From contig NZ_UNRG01000013.1 of the NCBI RefSeq assembly GCF_900537115.1, positions 13,670-68,804 on the forward strand: a stretch of DNA of 55,135 nt. Direction: 5' to 3'. This document shows, piece after piece, positions 25,328 to 34,031 of this stretch. The translations under genes and the position numbers were made by a program. Source of the stretch: Arthrobacter sp. Alg241-R88. GTDB taxonomy: Bacteria > Actinomycetota > Actinomycetes > Actinomycetales > Micrococcaceae. Every line of letters starts with the position of its first letter. The stretch's first letter is position 1. The notes beneath the pieces are model-generated. The model was not told where the DNA came from. It was given only the letters and a program-made list of their open reading frames with translations, and did not search any database.

Positions 25328-26307
25328 GCACAATAATCAGCAAGGCCGGGCCCTCCACCAGCACCTCCAAACCCTCCACCAGCACCTCCAAACCCTCCAA
25401 ACAATCCAAGCCGCCGCGGCTGAAACCAGAACGCCCCGTCTGGGACGAAGAACCGGGGGCAGCGGCGAAGGCAGGGAAGTTTATTGTCCTGGCCGTCGTC
25501 GTTCTGGCTGTCCTGGGGCCGCTGTACACAATCGTCCTGACGAGCATCTCCTCCCAGGCCACCATCACCCAGGCCGGGGGACTGGTCCTGGTCCCGGGAG
25601 AAATCTCTTTCGCCGCGTACCAGCAGATCCTCAGTGGAGGTGTGGTCACCCGCGCGGTGCTGGTCAGTGTGGGAGTCACGGCCACCGGAACCGCCCTGAG
25701 CATGGTGGTTTCCATCCTTTGCGCCTACGGGTTGTCCCGGCCGGGGTCCTTTGCGCACACACCCATCCTGTTCACGCTGCTGATCACCATGTTCTTCAGC
25801 GCAGGGATCATCCCCTCCTATCTGCTGGTCTCGGGGCTGGGGCTGATCAATACGTATTGGGCGCTGATCCTGCCCAGCTGCATCTCGGTGTTCAACATCA
25901 TCATCCTGCGCGGCTTCTTTATGGGTATCGACAGGGGAATCCTGGACAGCGCAAGGATCGACGGTGCCAGTGAATGGCGCACCCTGACCCAGATTGTGCT
26001 GCCCATGTCCAAGGCGGTTACCGCCGTGATCGCACTCTTCTACGGCGTTGGCTACTGGAACGCCTTCTTCAACGCCGTCCTCTACATCAACGACAGCGCC
26101 ATGAACCCGCTGCAGGTGGTGCTCCGGTCCTACGTGCTCCAGGGCGTCTCGGTTCCGGGCCAGGTGGACGTGGGCACGGGGGCCGCTGCTGGCCCTGCCC
26201 TGCAGATGGCCGTCATCGTGCTGGCCATGGTGCCCATCCTGATCGTGTACCCCTTCGTGCAAAAGCACTTCACCAAGGGCGTGATGATCGGGGCGGTCAA
26301 GGGATGA
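25324..26307 (+). CDS. LplC-type ABC permease with Ser/Thr/Pro/Lys repeat N-terminus
   Basis: A 327-residue membrane protein; ATG 25324 overlaps the stop of the previous gene. Residues about 9-25 are built from a 7-residue repeat (PSTSTSK, twice and a part) encoded by 21-base tandem repeats, giving a flexible basic cytoplasmic leader. The permease core has six hydrophobic segments, the PSYLLVSGLGLINTYWALI segment typical of LplC, and the EAA-type loop DSARIDGASEWRTLTQIVLPMSK near residue 215. It ends 33 bases before the convergent LacI gene stop. Confidence 0.88.
   Translation: MSTIISKAGPSTSTSKPSTSTSKPSKQSKPPRLKPERPVWDEEPGAAAKAGKFIVLAVVVLAVLGPLYTIVLTSISSQATITQAGGLVLVPGEISFAAYQQILSGGVVTRAVLVSVGVTATGTALSMVVSILCAYGLSRPGSFAHTPILFTLLITMFFSAGIIPSYLLVSGLGLINTYWALILPSCISVFNIIILRGFFMGIDRGILDSARIDGASEWRTLTQIVLPMSKAVTAVIALFYGVGYWNAFFNAVLYINDSAMNPLQVVLRSYVLQGVSVPGQVDVGTGAAAGPALQMAVIVLAMVPILIVYPFVQKHFTKGVMIGAVKG
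25351..25399 (+). repeat. 21-base in-frame tandem repeat
   Basis: Unit CCCTCCACCAGCACCTCCAA plus one A occurs at 25351-25371 and 25372-25392, identical, followed by a partial third copy (25393-25399). The length keeps the reading frame, so copy number could change without breaking the permease gene. Confidence 0.85.
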
Positions 26308-26339
26308 GGGGCCAGTCCGCGCCGGCCCTTCAACTCACG

Positions 26340-27365
26340 TCATCGAGCCGCGGCGGTGGTTTCTCCAGCCGTCAGTGTGGGGGCGATGAGCCGGAGTTCG
26401 GCTGGTTTTTCCAGGCTCAGCCGGTCCATCACCATCTCCACCGCGGCACGGCCGATGTCCATCGCGGGGATGGGCACAAAGGTCCAGGGGCGGACGGCAG
26501 CCTTTGCCACATCTGCCGGCGCAATCACCGCCACGGAGATGTCCTCGGGGACGGAAAAGCCGTGGACGGCCAGGTTCTCACGCAGGATCGGCAGCAATCC
26601 CTCGTTGTGCACCAGAAGAGCAGTAATGGGCCCGGGGCCGGCGAAGACCTTGTCCAGGGCCCTTGCCAGGTCAGGCGAGTTGGCCTCGCACGCTACGGCT
26701 ACATGATGAACCTCCAGCGCGCGGCAGGCCTCCTCGAATCCACGCAGGGCGCGGTCGGCATAGGTAGCGTGGCGGCGCAGCGAAGCCGGCGGAGACCCGA
26801 TGAACGCAATGCCCCGGTGCCCCAGCTCAGCCAGGTGGCGTACGGCAGTGCGGGACGCCCCGGAAAAATCGAAGTCCACGCAACTAAGGCCGCGCGGATC
26901 ATCCGGCATGCCGATCAGCACCGCCGGTTTCTGCAGCCTGGCCAATACCGGAATGCGGGGATCGCGGGCTTCGATGTCCATCATGAGCAGGCCGTCCACC
27001 ATGGACTGGGACGTCACCCGCTCTATGCTGCCGGCGTCATCCTGGGTCAGCAGCAGGACGTCCTGGTTGAAGGAACGGGCAGTGGTCACCACGGCCGTGA
27101 CGAACTGCATGACCACTCCGACGTTCACGTCAGCCCGGAGCGGCACCACAAGGCCCAGCACATTGGACCGGCTGGAGGCCAGTGCACGGGCACTGGACCG
27201 CGGGCTGTACTTCAGTCGGCGCATTGCCGCTTCGACGATATCGCGGGTTTCTTTCGATATGGGACGGTTCCCGCTCATCACGTAGGACACCGTACTTGTT
27301 GAAACTCCGGCTTCTTTGGCCACATCGCTGATCGTCGCCGCAGTTGAAGCCTTTCGATTACCCAT
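26340..27365 (-). CDS. LacI-family regulator of the xyloglucan-type locus
   Basis: A 341-residue repressor with a canonical LacI HTH (ISDVAKEAGVSTSTVSYVMSG, residues about 12-32), hinge SSARALASSRS and sensor domain. It is less related to the two regulators at 9.9 and 15.2 kb, which share a GNYG motif. Its start codon is only 24 bases from the start of the divergent GH42 gene, so the GH42 promoter must lie inside this gene's first codons. The likely operator type is TCGAAYCGRTTCGA, seen at 22483 and in weaker form at 22373 and 27344. ATG 27365 follows GGGGGT. Confidence 0.9.
   Translation of the reverse strand: MGNRKASTAATISDVAKEAGVSTSTVSYVMSGNRPISKETRDIVEAAMRRLKYSPRSSARALASSRSNVLGLVVPLRADVNVGVVMQFVTAVVTTARSFNQDVLLLTQDDAGSIERVTSQSMVDGLLMMDIEARDPRIPVLARLQKPAVLIGMPDDPRGLSCVDFDFSGASRTAVRHLAELGHRGIAFIGSPPASLRRHATYADRALRGFEEACRALEVHHVAVACEANSPDLARALDKVFAGPGPITALLVHNEGLLPILRENLAVHGFSVPEDISVAVIAPADVAKAAVRPWTFVPIPAMDIGRAAVEMVMDRLSLEKPAELRLIAPTLTAGETTAAAR
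27344..27357. promoter_or_regulatory. Weak operator-like sequence inside the 5' end of the lacI-type gene
   Basis: TTGAAGCCTTTCGA matches 10 of 14 positions of TCGAACCGATTCGA, 33 bases upstream of the GH42 start and within codons 3-7 of the repressor gene. The compressed spacing of these divergent starts forces regulatory DNA into coding sequence, which is the main argument for it. Confidence 0.25.
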
Positions 27366-27389
27366 ACCCCCATTTAACCAAGGAATTCA

Positions 27390-29459
27390 ATGCATCTTCG
27401 CAGCCACGGGCTGAACTCCGTGACCCAGCAGGCAGGGTTGTTGTTCGGCGCCGACTACAACCCCGAACAATGGCCGGAAGAAAGCTGGCCGGAGGACATC
27501 CGCCTGATGCAGCAAGCGGGGATTAACCTCGTCACCCTGGGCGTGTTCAGCTGGGCAAGGCTGCAGCCATCCGAAGGCAGGTGGGACTTCGGCTGGCTGG
27601 ACCGGATCCTGGCGCTCCTGCACGAAGGCAACATCAATGTTTGCCTCGCAACGCCCACCGCATCGCCCCCGCCGTGGCTGGGACACCGCTTCCCCAGCAC
27701 GCTCCCCACCGACGCCTCGGGAACTACTCTCTGGTACGGCTCACGCAACCAGTTCTCGCCGTCGTCAGCGGTGTACCGCAGCGCTGCGCTGCAGGTTACG
27801 GCCGCGCTGGCGGAGCGCTACGGCAAGCATCCCGCCGTCGTGATGTGGCACGTGGGCAACGAGCTCGGGCAGGTCAGCTACGACGACGAAACGGCCGGTG
27901 CGTTCCGGGGCTGGCTGCTGCGCCGCCATGGTTCCCTGGACAACCTCAATTCCGCCTGGGGCACAACGTTCTGGAGCCAGGGGTACAGCAGCTGGGAGGA
28001 GATCCTGCCGCCCCGCACAGCGCCCTACCTGCATAACCCCACCCAAGTCCTGGACTTCAAGCGTTTCACCTCGGATTCGCTACTCAAGCTGTTCACCGCT
28101 GAGCGCGATATCATCCGCCAGCACTCTCCCGACGTCCCGGTCACCACGAACCTCATGGGCTTCTTCCGCGGCGCGGACTACTTCAGCTTCGCAGGCGAGA
28201 CGGACCTGATCGGCAACAACTGGTACACGGACCCGGCCCAACCTCAAACCTGGGAACTGGGCGCGCTCACCCACGATCTCTGCCGGGGACTGGCCGGTGG
28301 CAAGCCATGGCTCCTGATGGAATCAGCGGCGTCGGCCGTAAACTGGCGCCCGCACAACAGCGCCAAGGAACCCGGCGCGCTGCGGGTGGACTCCCTGTCT
28401 GCGCTGGCCCGCGGCTCGGACGGAATCTGTTTCTTCCAGTTCCGCCAGTCCGCCTTTGGTGCCGAGCGCTTCCATTCCGCAGTGGTACCCCTGGCGGGGG
28501 AGGACACCCGCGTGTTCCGGGAAGTCTCGGCTCTCGGGTCCGAGCTTCAGGATCTCCGGCTCCTCGCCGGAACCCCCTCACCCTCCCGCATTGCCGTGTT
28601 GTTCGACTGGAACAGCTGGTGGGCTGCCGAGTCCCCGGACTGCCCCAGCGACAGGCTGGGCGTGCTGGACCAGCTCCAGGCCTACTACCGGCCGTTGCTA
28701 AGGCGCGGATTGTCGGTGGAAGTGGTGCATCCCGCTGCCGCCCTGGACCGCTTCGACCTGGTGCTTGTCCCCAGCCTCTTCCTCCTCACCGAAGAACATG
28801 CTGCTGCACTGACCGGCTGGGTGCACGGGGGAGGAACTGCAGTGGTGGGCCCCTTCAGCGGATTGGCCGACACCAACGGACACCTCCGCCAGGGACGGTT
28901 CCCTGCAGTGCTGGCCGGCATGCTGGGGGTCACGGGGGAAGAATGGCGCCCGCTGGCCGGCAGCGTGGGACTTGAATTTGCGCAGCCCGGACCCATGGGC
29001 CCGGAGGCCAACGCAGGACTGCCGGACAACCTCGAAGCCGCCGTCTGGTCGGAGGACCTGCGCCTCCACAGTTCCAGCGCTGCCGCGGTGGCCACCTTCG
29101 CGTCAGGCCCGCTTGCCGGGAAGCCGGCAGCAGTCCGCAACAGCCACGGCCAAGGGACCGCCTGGTACATCGGCTGCGACCTGCCCGCTGCAGCGCTGGG
29201 AAACATCGTTGGGGCGGCGGTGGCGGAAGCGGGACTGACCGTGCCCGTCGCCGCGGACCTGCCCGACGACGTCGAACTCGCCACCCGCGGCGGCTACCAC
29301 TTCCTGCTGAACCACAGCCCGGAACCGCGGACGGTACGCCTCAAAGAGCAGTCGGTGGACTTGCTCTCCGGGGACAGCCACGGACCTGACATAACCCTGG
29401 AGCCGTACGGCGCCCTGGTCCTCAAGAACAGCTTTGACCACACTGAGAATGGAAACTGA
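27390..29459 (+). CDS. GH42 beta-galactosidase
   Basis: A 689-residue cytoplasmic enzyme that removes terminal beta-galactose. The GH42 barrel begins GADYNPEQWPEESWPEDI. The acid/base Glu is in WHVGNELG (Glu158) and the nucleophile Glu in LLMESA (Glu311). The trimerisation and C-terminal domains complete a normal family length. The usual NEYG motif is NELG here, a mild variant. ATG 27390 has AAGGAA six bases upstream. It is seven bases from the GH31 gene, so the two are co-transcribed. Next to an alpha-xylosidase, its probable job is to remove the beta-1,2-galactose from xyloglucan side chains. Confidence 0.92.
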   Translation: MHLRSHGLNSVTQQAGLLFGADYNPEQWPEESWPEDIRLMQQAGINLVTLGVFSWARLQPSEGRWDFGWLDRILALLHEGNINVCLATPTASPPPWLGHRFPSTLPTDASGTTLWYGSRNQFSPSSAVYRSAALQVTAALAERYGKHPAVVMWHVGNELGQVSYDDETAGAFRGWLLRRHGSLDNLNSAWGTTFWSQGYSSWEEILPPRTAPYLHNPTQVLDFKRFTSDSLLKLFTAERDIIRQHSPDVPVTTNLMGFFRGADYFSFAGETDLIGNNWYTDPAQPQTWELGALTHDLCRGLAGGKPWLLMESAASAVNWRPHNSAKEPGALRVDSLSALARGSDGICFFQFRQSAFGAERFHSAVVPLAGEDTRVFREVSALGSELQDLRLLAGTPSPSRIAVLFDWNSWWAAESPDCPSDRLGVLDQLQAYYRPLLRRGLSVEVVHPAAALDRFDLVLVPSLFLLTEEHAAALTGWVHGGGTAVVGPFSGLADTNGHLRQGRFPAVLAGMLGVTGEEWRPLAGSVGLEFAQPGPMGPEANAGLPDNLEAAVWSEDLRLHSSSAAAVATFASGPLAGKPAAVRNSHGQGTAWYIGCDLPAAALGNIVGAAVAEAGLTVPVAADLPDDVELATRGGYHFLLNHSPEPRTVRLKEQSVDLLSGDSHGPDITLEPYGALVLKNSFDHTENGN

Positions 29460-29465
29460 GACCCC

Positions 29466-31646
29466 ATGAAATTCACCGACGGATACTGGCTGTACCGCAA
29501 GGGCTTTTCCGCGCTGCACCCCCGCGACGTATCGGAGGTAGTGGTGGACGGCGGGACGATGACCGTCTACGCGCCTACCAAACGCATCACCTCCCGCGGC
29601 GACGCACTTAACCTTCCCCAGCTGACGGTCACCTTCGACGCCCCGATGCCGGACGTCATTGGGGTAACCATCGAACACTTCCAGGGCGGCCTGGACAACG
29701 GCCCGCATTTTGACGTGAACCGGGCAGGATCCGCCGCGGAGTTCAGCCAGGACGGCGGCCGTACCGCAAGCATCACCTCCGGGGGGCTGACGGCCCGGAT
29801 CAGCACTTCCGGCGACTGGGGAGTCGACTTCCTCGGGAACGGCAGGCTGCTGACCAGCTCCACTCCGCGCAGCGTCGGCGTCATCACGGACGACGGCGGG
29901 CGGACCTTTGTGCACGAACAGCTCAGCCTCGGGGTGGGCACCAACGTCTACGGCCTCGGCGAGCGCTTCGGCGCCTTCGTGAAGAACGGCCAGGCGGTGG
30001 ACATCTGGAACGAGGACGGCGGCACCTCCAGCGACCTCGCGTACAAGAACGTTCCGTTCTTCCTTACGAATGACGGGTACGGCGTGTTCGTCAACCACCC
30101 GGAGAAGGTTTCCTTCGAGGTGGGCTCGGAAGTGGTTTCCCGTACGCAGTTCAGCGTGGAAGGCCAGAAGCTGCAGTACTTCATCATCCACGGGCCCACA
30201 CCCAAGGAAATCATCCGCCGGTACACGGAGCTGACCGGCCGGCCCGCCCGGATCCCGGCATGGTCCTACGGGCTCTGGCTGTCCACATCGTTCACCACCG
30301 ACTACGACGAGAAGACCGTCAACTCCTTCATCGACGGCATGGAAGAGCGGAACCTTCCGCTCTCCGTCTTCCACTTCGACTGCCACTGGATGCGGTCCTT
30401 CCATTGGAGCGATTTTGTGTGGGACCCCGCCACGTTCCCGGACCCGGAGGGCATGCTCGCCCGCCTGCACGACCGCGGGCTCAAGGTCTGCGTCTGGATC
30501 AACCCGTACATCGCCCAGCGCTCGCACCTGTTCCGGGAAGGCCTGGAACGCGGCTTCCTGGTCAAGCGTCCGGACGGTTCTGTCTGGCAGTGGGACATGT
30601 GGCAGGCAGGGATGGGGCTGGTGGACTTCACCAACCCCGACGCCGTGCTCTGGTACCAGGAAAAACTCCGCGGCCTGCTGGGGCAGGGCGTCGATTCATT
30701 CAAGACCGATTTCGGCGAGCGCATCCCCACTGATGTGGTGTGGCATGATGGCTCCGATCCGGCAAGGATGCACAACTACTACGCGCAGCTGTACAACAGG
30801 ACGGTCTTTGACCTGCTCTCGAAGGAGCTGGGTGAGGGCGAAGCCGTGGTCTTTGCCCGTTCAGCCACAGCAGGCGGCCAAACCATGCCGGTGCACTGGG
30901 GCGGAGACTGCGAGTCCACCTTCGCGGCGATGGCTGAATCGCTGCGCGGCGGGTTGTCACTGGCGGCGTCGGGCTTCTCGTTCTGGAGCCATGACATCGG
31001 CGGTTTTGAAGGTACGCCTGAACCGGAAATCTTCAAGCGCTGGATCGCGTTCGGGCTGCTGTCCTCGCACTCACGGCTGCACGGCTCCAACTCCTACCGC
31101 GTCCCGTGGCTCGTGGACGAAGAGTCAGTGGACGTCCTTCGGCACTTCACCGAGCAGAAGATGCGGCTGATGCCTTACCTGCAGATGGCGGCCGAAGAAG
31201 CGTATGCAGAGGGCATTCCCCTGATGCGGCCGTTGTTTATGGAATTCCCGGAGGACCCGGGCTGCGCACATCTTGACCGGCAGTACATGCTGGGCCCCGA
31301 CCTCCTGGTGGCACCTGTGATGGACCCCTCCGGCACAGTGTCCTTCTACCTGCCCGAAGGGACGTGGACCCATCTGGAAACCGGCGAGCAGCTGGCGGGC
31401 CCCCGGTGGCATCGCAAGGAGTACTCGGTCATGGAAGCGGCAACCTGGGTCCGGGAAGGCGCGGTGCTGCCCATCGGTACGGTGTCCGACCGGCCGGACT
31501 ATGACTGGGCGCAGGACATGCAGTTCCAGGCCTTCGCAGCCCAGGACGGCACGCGCCGGGTCGCTGTGCCGTCACCGGGCGGGTCCACCACTGTCTTCGA
31601 GGTGACAGTCCAGGACGGTGGCGTGTCCGCCGTCGTGGTCCCGTAG
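29466..31646 (+). CDS. GH31 alpha-xylosidase (YicI type)
   Basis: A 726-residue enzyme of glycoside hydrolase family 31. The nucleophile is Asp415 in KTDFGE and the acid/base is Asp481 in HWGGDCEST, almost the same positions as Asp416 and Asp482 of E. coli YicI. The KTDFGE form (rather than the WxDMNE of alpha-glucosidases) and the Cys after the acid/base Asp are typical of alpha-xylosidases. It should remove alpha-1,6-xylose from the non-reducing end of xyloglucan oligosaccharides after the beta-galactosidase has acted. No signal peptide, so the substrate must be imported first. ATG 29466 is six bases after the GH42 stop. Confidence 0.92.
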   Translation: MKFTDGYWLYRKGFSALHPRDVSEVVVDGGTMTVYAPTKRITSRGDALNLPQLTVTFDAPMPDVIGVTIEHFQGGLDNGPHFDVNRAGSAAEFSQDGGRTASITSGGLTARISTSGDWGVDFLGNGRLLTSSTPRSVGVITDDGGRTFVHEQLSLGVGTNVYGLGERFGAFVKNGQAVDIWNEDGGTSSDLAYKNVPFFLTNDGYGVFVNHPEKVSFEVGSEVVSRTQFSVEGQKLQYFIIHGPTPKEIIRRYTELTGRPARIPAWSYGLWLSTSFTTDYDEKTVNSFIDGMEERNLPLSVFHFDCHWMRSFHWSDFVWDPATFPDPEGMLARLHDRGLKVCVWINPYIAQRSHLFREGLERGFLVKRPDGSVWQWDMWQAGMGLVDFTNPDAVLWYQEKLRGLLGQGVDSFKTDFGERIPTDVVWHDGSDPARMHNYYAQLYNRTVFDLLSKELGEGEAVVFARSATAGGQTMPVHWGGDCESTFAAMAESLRGGLSLAASGFSFWSHDIGGFEGTPEPEIFKRWIAFGLLSSHSRLHGSNSYRVPWLVDEESVDVLRHFTEQKMRLMPYLQMAAEEAYAEGIPLMRPLFMEFPEDPGCAHLDRQYMLGPDLLVAPVMDPSGTVSFYLPEGTWTHLETGEQLAGPRWHRKEYSVMEAATWVREGAVLPIGTVSDRPDYDWAQDMQFQAFAAQDGTRRVAVPSPGGSTTVFEVTVQDGGVSAVVVP

Positions 31647-31700
31647 CTCACGCTGGTCTGGTTGGCGGGTTGCTAAGCAGACGCAGGGCAGCCCCGTCGG

Positions 31701-31763
31701 CTGTTCTGCGTCCTGGTTACCTGTTCTGCACGGTTAGCTGTTCTGCTCGGTCAGCTGTTCTGC
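31701..31763 (-). repeat. Tandem repeats of a gene's 3' end (17-base unit)
   Basis: CTGTTCTGC occurs at 31701, 31721, 31738 and 31755 (spacings 20, 17, 17). The last copy covers the final codons and TGA of the DUF4287 gene on the minus strand, so that gene's terminus appears to have been duplicated into its 3' flank. The other copies are non-coding. Confidence 0.6.
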
Positions 31764-32344
31764 TTCAGGGCCACGGCCAGGATGCCCAAAAGTTCATCGT
31801 CCACCTGGTCGACTGAGGTGAGGCGCACCCTGCGGGTGAAAGGGTCATCGGCCCGGATCTTGACGGTTTCGATCCGGCTCTCCGCAGGGGCGTCGAGCCG
31901 GAGGGTTACGTCCACGGCAGTGTTGGTGGTCCGGGTGACCTGCGCGAACTTCCGCCGAGCACTGTGGAGGGACACGTACCCCTTCCGCATCTGGATCTCC
32001 ACACCGTCGGTTGCGGACGCCCATGCCAGGAGGGCGTCCGCGATGGGCCTCAGGTGCGGGTGGTTGGCATACTGCCCGTTGATCAGTTCATCGGCGTCAC
32101 GCAGCATAAATTCGGGGTAACCGAACATCTCCCAGGACACCGCATATTGGGCGTACCCGGTCACCCCAAAGCTGTCGCGCATCCAGGTGCGGAGTTCGCC
32201 GTCGTTCCGGATACCGGCGGCGCGGGCCTTCCCAGCCCAGTACGCGGTGTCTTCGCCGGTCTTCCGCTTAAGAAGGGCTTTGTTGCTGTCCACCATCGAC
32301 TGCCAGGTGCTGGCCTTCTTCTGGGACTCCGGGATCGTGGGCAT
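31751..32344 (-). CDS. DUF4287 and DUF5655 domain protein
   Basis: A 197-residue soluble protein. Residues about 12-75 (KALLKRKTGEDTAYWAGKARAAG...FGVTGYAQYAVSWEM) match the DUF4287 pattern of a short helical domain found in small actinobacterial proteins. Residues about 95-195 (VEIQMRKGYVSLHSARRKFAQV...SVDQVDDELLGILAVAL) look like DUF5655. The two domains occur together in many bacteria without known activity. ATG 32344 gives MPTIPES; no good ribosome site precedes it. Its 3' end is involved in a tandem repeat. Confidence 0.75.
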   Translation of the reverse strand: MPTIPESQKKASTWQSMVDSNKALLKRKTGEDTAYWAGKARAAGIRNDGELRTWMRDSFGVTGYAQYAVSWEMFGYPEFMLRDADELINGQYANHPHLRPIADALLAWASATDGVEIQMRKGYVSLHSARRKFAQVTRTTNTAVDVTLRLDAPAESRIETVKIRADDPFTRRVRLTSVDQVDDELLGILAVALKQNS

Positions 32345-32484
32345 GCATCGATCGTAGCGCCGTCCCTAGACCTCGCCGGCTGCTGCCCGCCGGCTGCTGC
32401 CCTGCTGGCTGCTGACACCGCCCCGAAAAAAGATTCCGGACGCCCGTAACCTTTCCGCCTGTCCCTGCGATGTAGCAGGTGATG

Positions 32485-32501
32485 GGTCCGCCCGGCGGAC
32501 C
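32485..32501 (+). promoter_or_regulatory. Inverted repeat upstream of the Ala-rich protein gene
   Basis: GGTCCGC and GCGGACC (32485-32491, 32495-32501) form a perfect 7-base inverted repeat with a 3-base centre, 36 bases before the start of the next gene. It may be an operator or promoter element; there is no other support. Confidence 0.3.
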
Positions 32502-32537
32502 TGAATCGAATAAGTTGTCTAGGTTTTGGAGTGTCTT

Positions 32538-33230
32538 ATGTCGTTGTTCACCGTTCTCGCCACCAGCAAAGTTGCCGCCGGAGTACTGGCAGCCGGCACC
32601 ATTGCCGTCGGCGGAACCGGCGCCGCTGCCGTTTCCGGCGTCCTTCCGGCCGAATCACAGCAGACCGCCCACAATCTCTTCGGCGCCCCGGCTCCCCAGC
32701 TGGCAGCAGAAGCCGCCTCTGACGCGCAGGCAACCGCTGACGCCGCCGCCGATGCCACTGCCAACGCTTCCGCTGACGCAGAAGCAGAAGCCACAGGAGA
32801 TGCCGCGGTTTCCGCCGATAACGTCGCAGCCCAGGCTTCCGTGTCCGCCGCAGCCGGCACTGCAGTTGACGCAGCCGGCGCCGCGGCCCTTGGCCTGTGC
32901 ACCGCGTTCACCAACGGTGGCCTGAACGCCTCTTCCGAAGGCTTCTCCTCGCTGGCCATCGCAGCACAGGGTGAAGCGAACATCGAAAGCTTCTGCACCG
33001 ACGTCGCAGCGCAGGCTGACGCTGCCACAGAGGCGGGCGCCGCAACCGATGGTTCCGCCGCTGTTGAGGTTGAGCGTCCCGAGGTTCCGGCTGTTCCGGC
33101 GGTCCCGGCTGTTCCGGGTGTCGACGGCGCGCCGGCAGTTCCGGCCGTGCCTGCAGTTCCCGAGGTTCCTGCTGCCTCCGTCGACGGCGGCAGCGCAGCT
33201 GTGGACGCACCCTCAGTTTCGGTCCGCTAA
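32538..33230 (+). CDS. Ala-rich secreted or membrane-anchored low-complexity protein
   Basis: A 230-residue protein, unrecognised. Residues about 12-33 form one hydrophobic helix (signal peptide or anchor). Residues 50-105 are very rich in Ala, Asp and Ser. A short middle part has two Cys (GLCTAFTN and ESFCTDV) that could pair. The C-terminus has VPAVPAVPAVPGV-type repeats. Similar Pro-Val repeats end the membrane protein at 34024-34764, so both may belong to one cell-envelope system with the sigma factor between them. ATG 32538 follows GGAG; this fits better than the in-frame start at 32526. A hairpin terminator follows. Confidence 0.65.
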   Translation: MSLFTVLATSKVAAGVLAAGTIAVGGTGAAAVSGVLPAESQQTAHNLFGAPAPQLAAEAASDAQATADAAADATANASADAEAEATGDAAVSADNVAAQASVSAAAGTAVDAAGAAALGLCTAFTNGGLNASSEGFSSLAIAAQGEANIESFCTDVAAQADAATEAGAATDGSAAVEVERPEVPAVPAVPAVPGVDGAPAVPAVPAVPEVPAASVDGGSAAVDAPSVSVR

Positions 33231-33247
33231 GCGGCGTTGGCTAGTGT

Positions 33248-33287
33248 GTACTGCGGGAAACGGCGCACGGTCCGTCTCCCGCAGTAC
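33248..33287 (+). terminator. Hairpin terminator after the Ala-rich protein gene
   Basis: Perfect 11-base arms 33248-33258 and 33277-33287, with four more pairs inside after a mismatch, lie 17 bases after the stop at 33230. No U-run follows, so it could also be an mRNA 3' end stabiliser. Confidence 0.55.
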
Positions 33288-33467
33288 GGCGGTACTCGAT
33301 TTCAGGAACTGCCGTTTCAGGAACACTGACGGCCCTTGGGGAGGCCGGTCCGGAATGAAACCCGGAATAACCTGCCGAAAGGCAGCGGGAAAGTAAGCGC
33401 AGGACCCGCAGACCGCACCGTAAAACCGGGATGGGCGTTGCCTTGCTCCGGGATGGAGGAGCCGCCG

Positions 33468-34031
33468 GTGCTAGACACTTTGGCCCAAGAAGAGATCGAC
33501 ATATTCGACGACGCAGCCGGAACCGACCCGGCTGCGGTGTTCGGCGTTGCCTACCGGTCCTTCGCGGGACCGGTGCTGGGATACCTCAAGGCACGCGGCG
33601 TGGACGATCCCGAAGCGGTAACCCAGGACGTGTTCCTGGCATTCTTCCCGCAGATCAGCGGCCTCACCGGCGGGCTGCAGGGGGCCAAGTCGCTCATCTT
33701 CTCCATTGCCCACGCCCGCATGGTGGACCACTACCGGCGGCTGGAACGCAGGCCCCAGCTGACTCCTTACGATCCGCTGGAGGACAGCCGGAGCACCCCC
33801 TCCGCAGAGCACTGTGCGGTGGAGCTGAACGGCGCGGCTGCCGCCCTGCTGGACGGGCTCAGCGACGAACACCAGGAAGTGCTTGCCCTTCGCGTGGTGG
33901 CTGACCTGTCCATCGAACAGGTGGCCGGCATCATGGGCAAGAGCGAAGGGGCAATCAAGCAGCTCCAGCGCCGGGCCCTTCAAAATCTCAAGGCACAGAC
34001 GCTCAAAAGAAACCAGGCAAACCATGAGTGA
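33468..34031 (+). CDS. ECF-type sigma-70 family factor
   Basis: A 187-residue alternative sigma factor. Region 2 (VFGVAYRSFAGPVLGYLKARGVDDPEAVTQDVFLAFF, about residues 20-58) and region 4 (DEHQEVLALRVVADLSIEQVAGIMGKSEGAIKQLQRRAL, about 135-175) are both present. GTG 33468 is chosen because AGGAG lies seven bases upstream; upstream residues are not sigma-like. The following membrane-protein gene overlaps its stop by eight bases, the usual layout for a sigma factor and its membrane-bound control protein. The regulon is unknown, but the envelope-like low-complexity protein upstream is a candidate target. Confidence 0.85.
   Translation: MLDTLAQEEIDIFDDAAGTDPAAVFGVAYRSFAGPVLGYLKARGVDDPEAVTQDVFLAFFPQISGLTGGLQGAKSLIFSIAHARMVDHYRRLERRPQLTPYDPLEDSRSTPSAEHCAVELNGAAAALLDGLSDEHQEVLALRVVADLSIEQVAGIMGKSEGAIKQLQRRALQNLKAQTLKRNQANHE

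Noticed and set aside
29103..30527. 474-codon minus-strand frame opposite GH42/GH31
   Set aside because: Antisense to both enzymes with no recognisable domain; a shadow of their codon bias.
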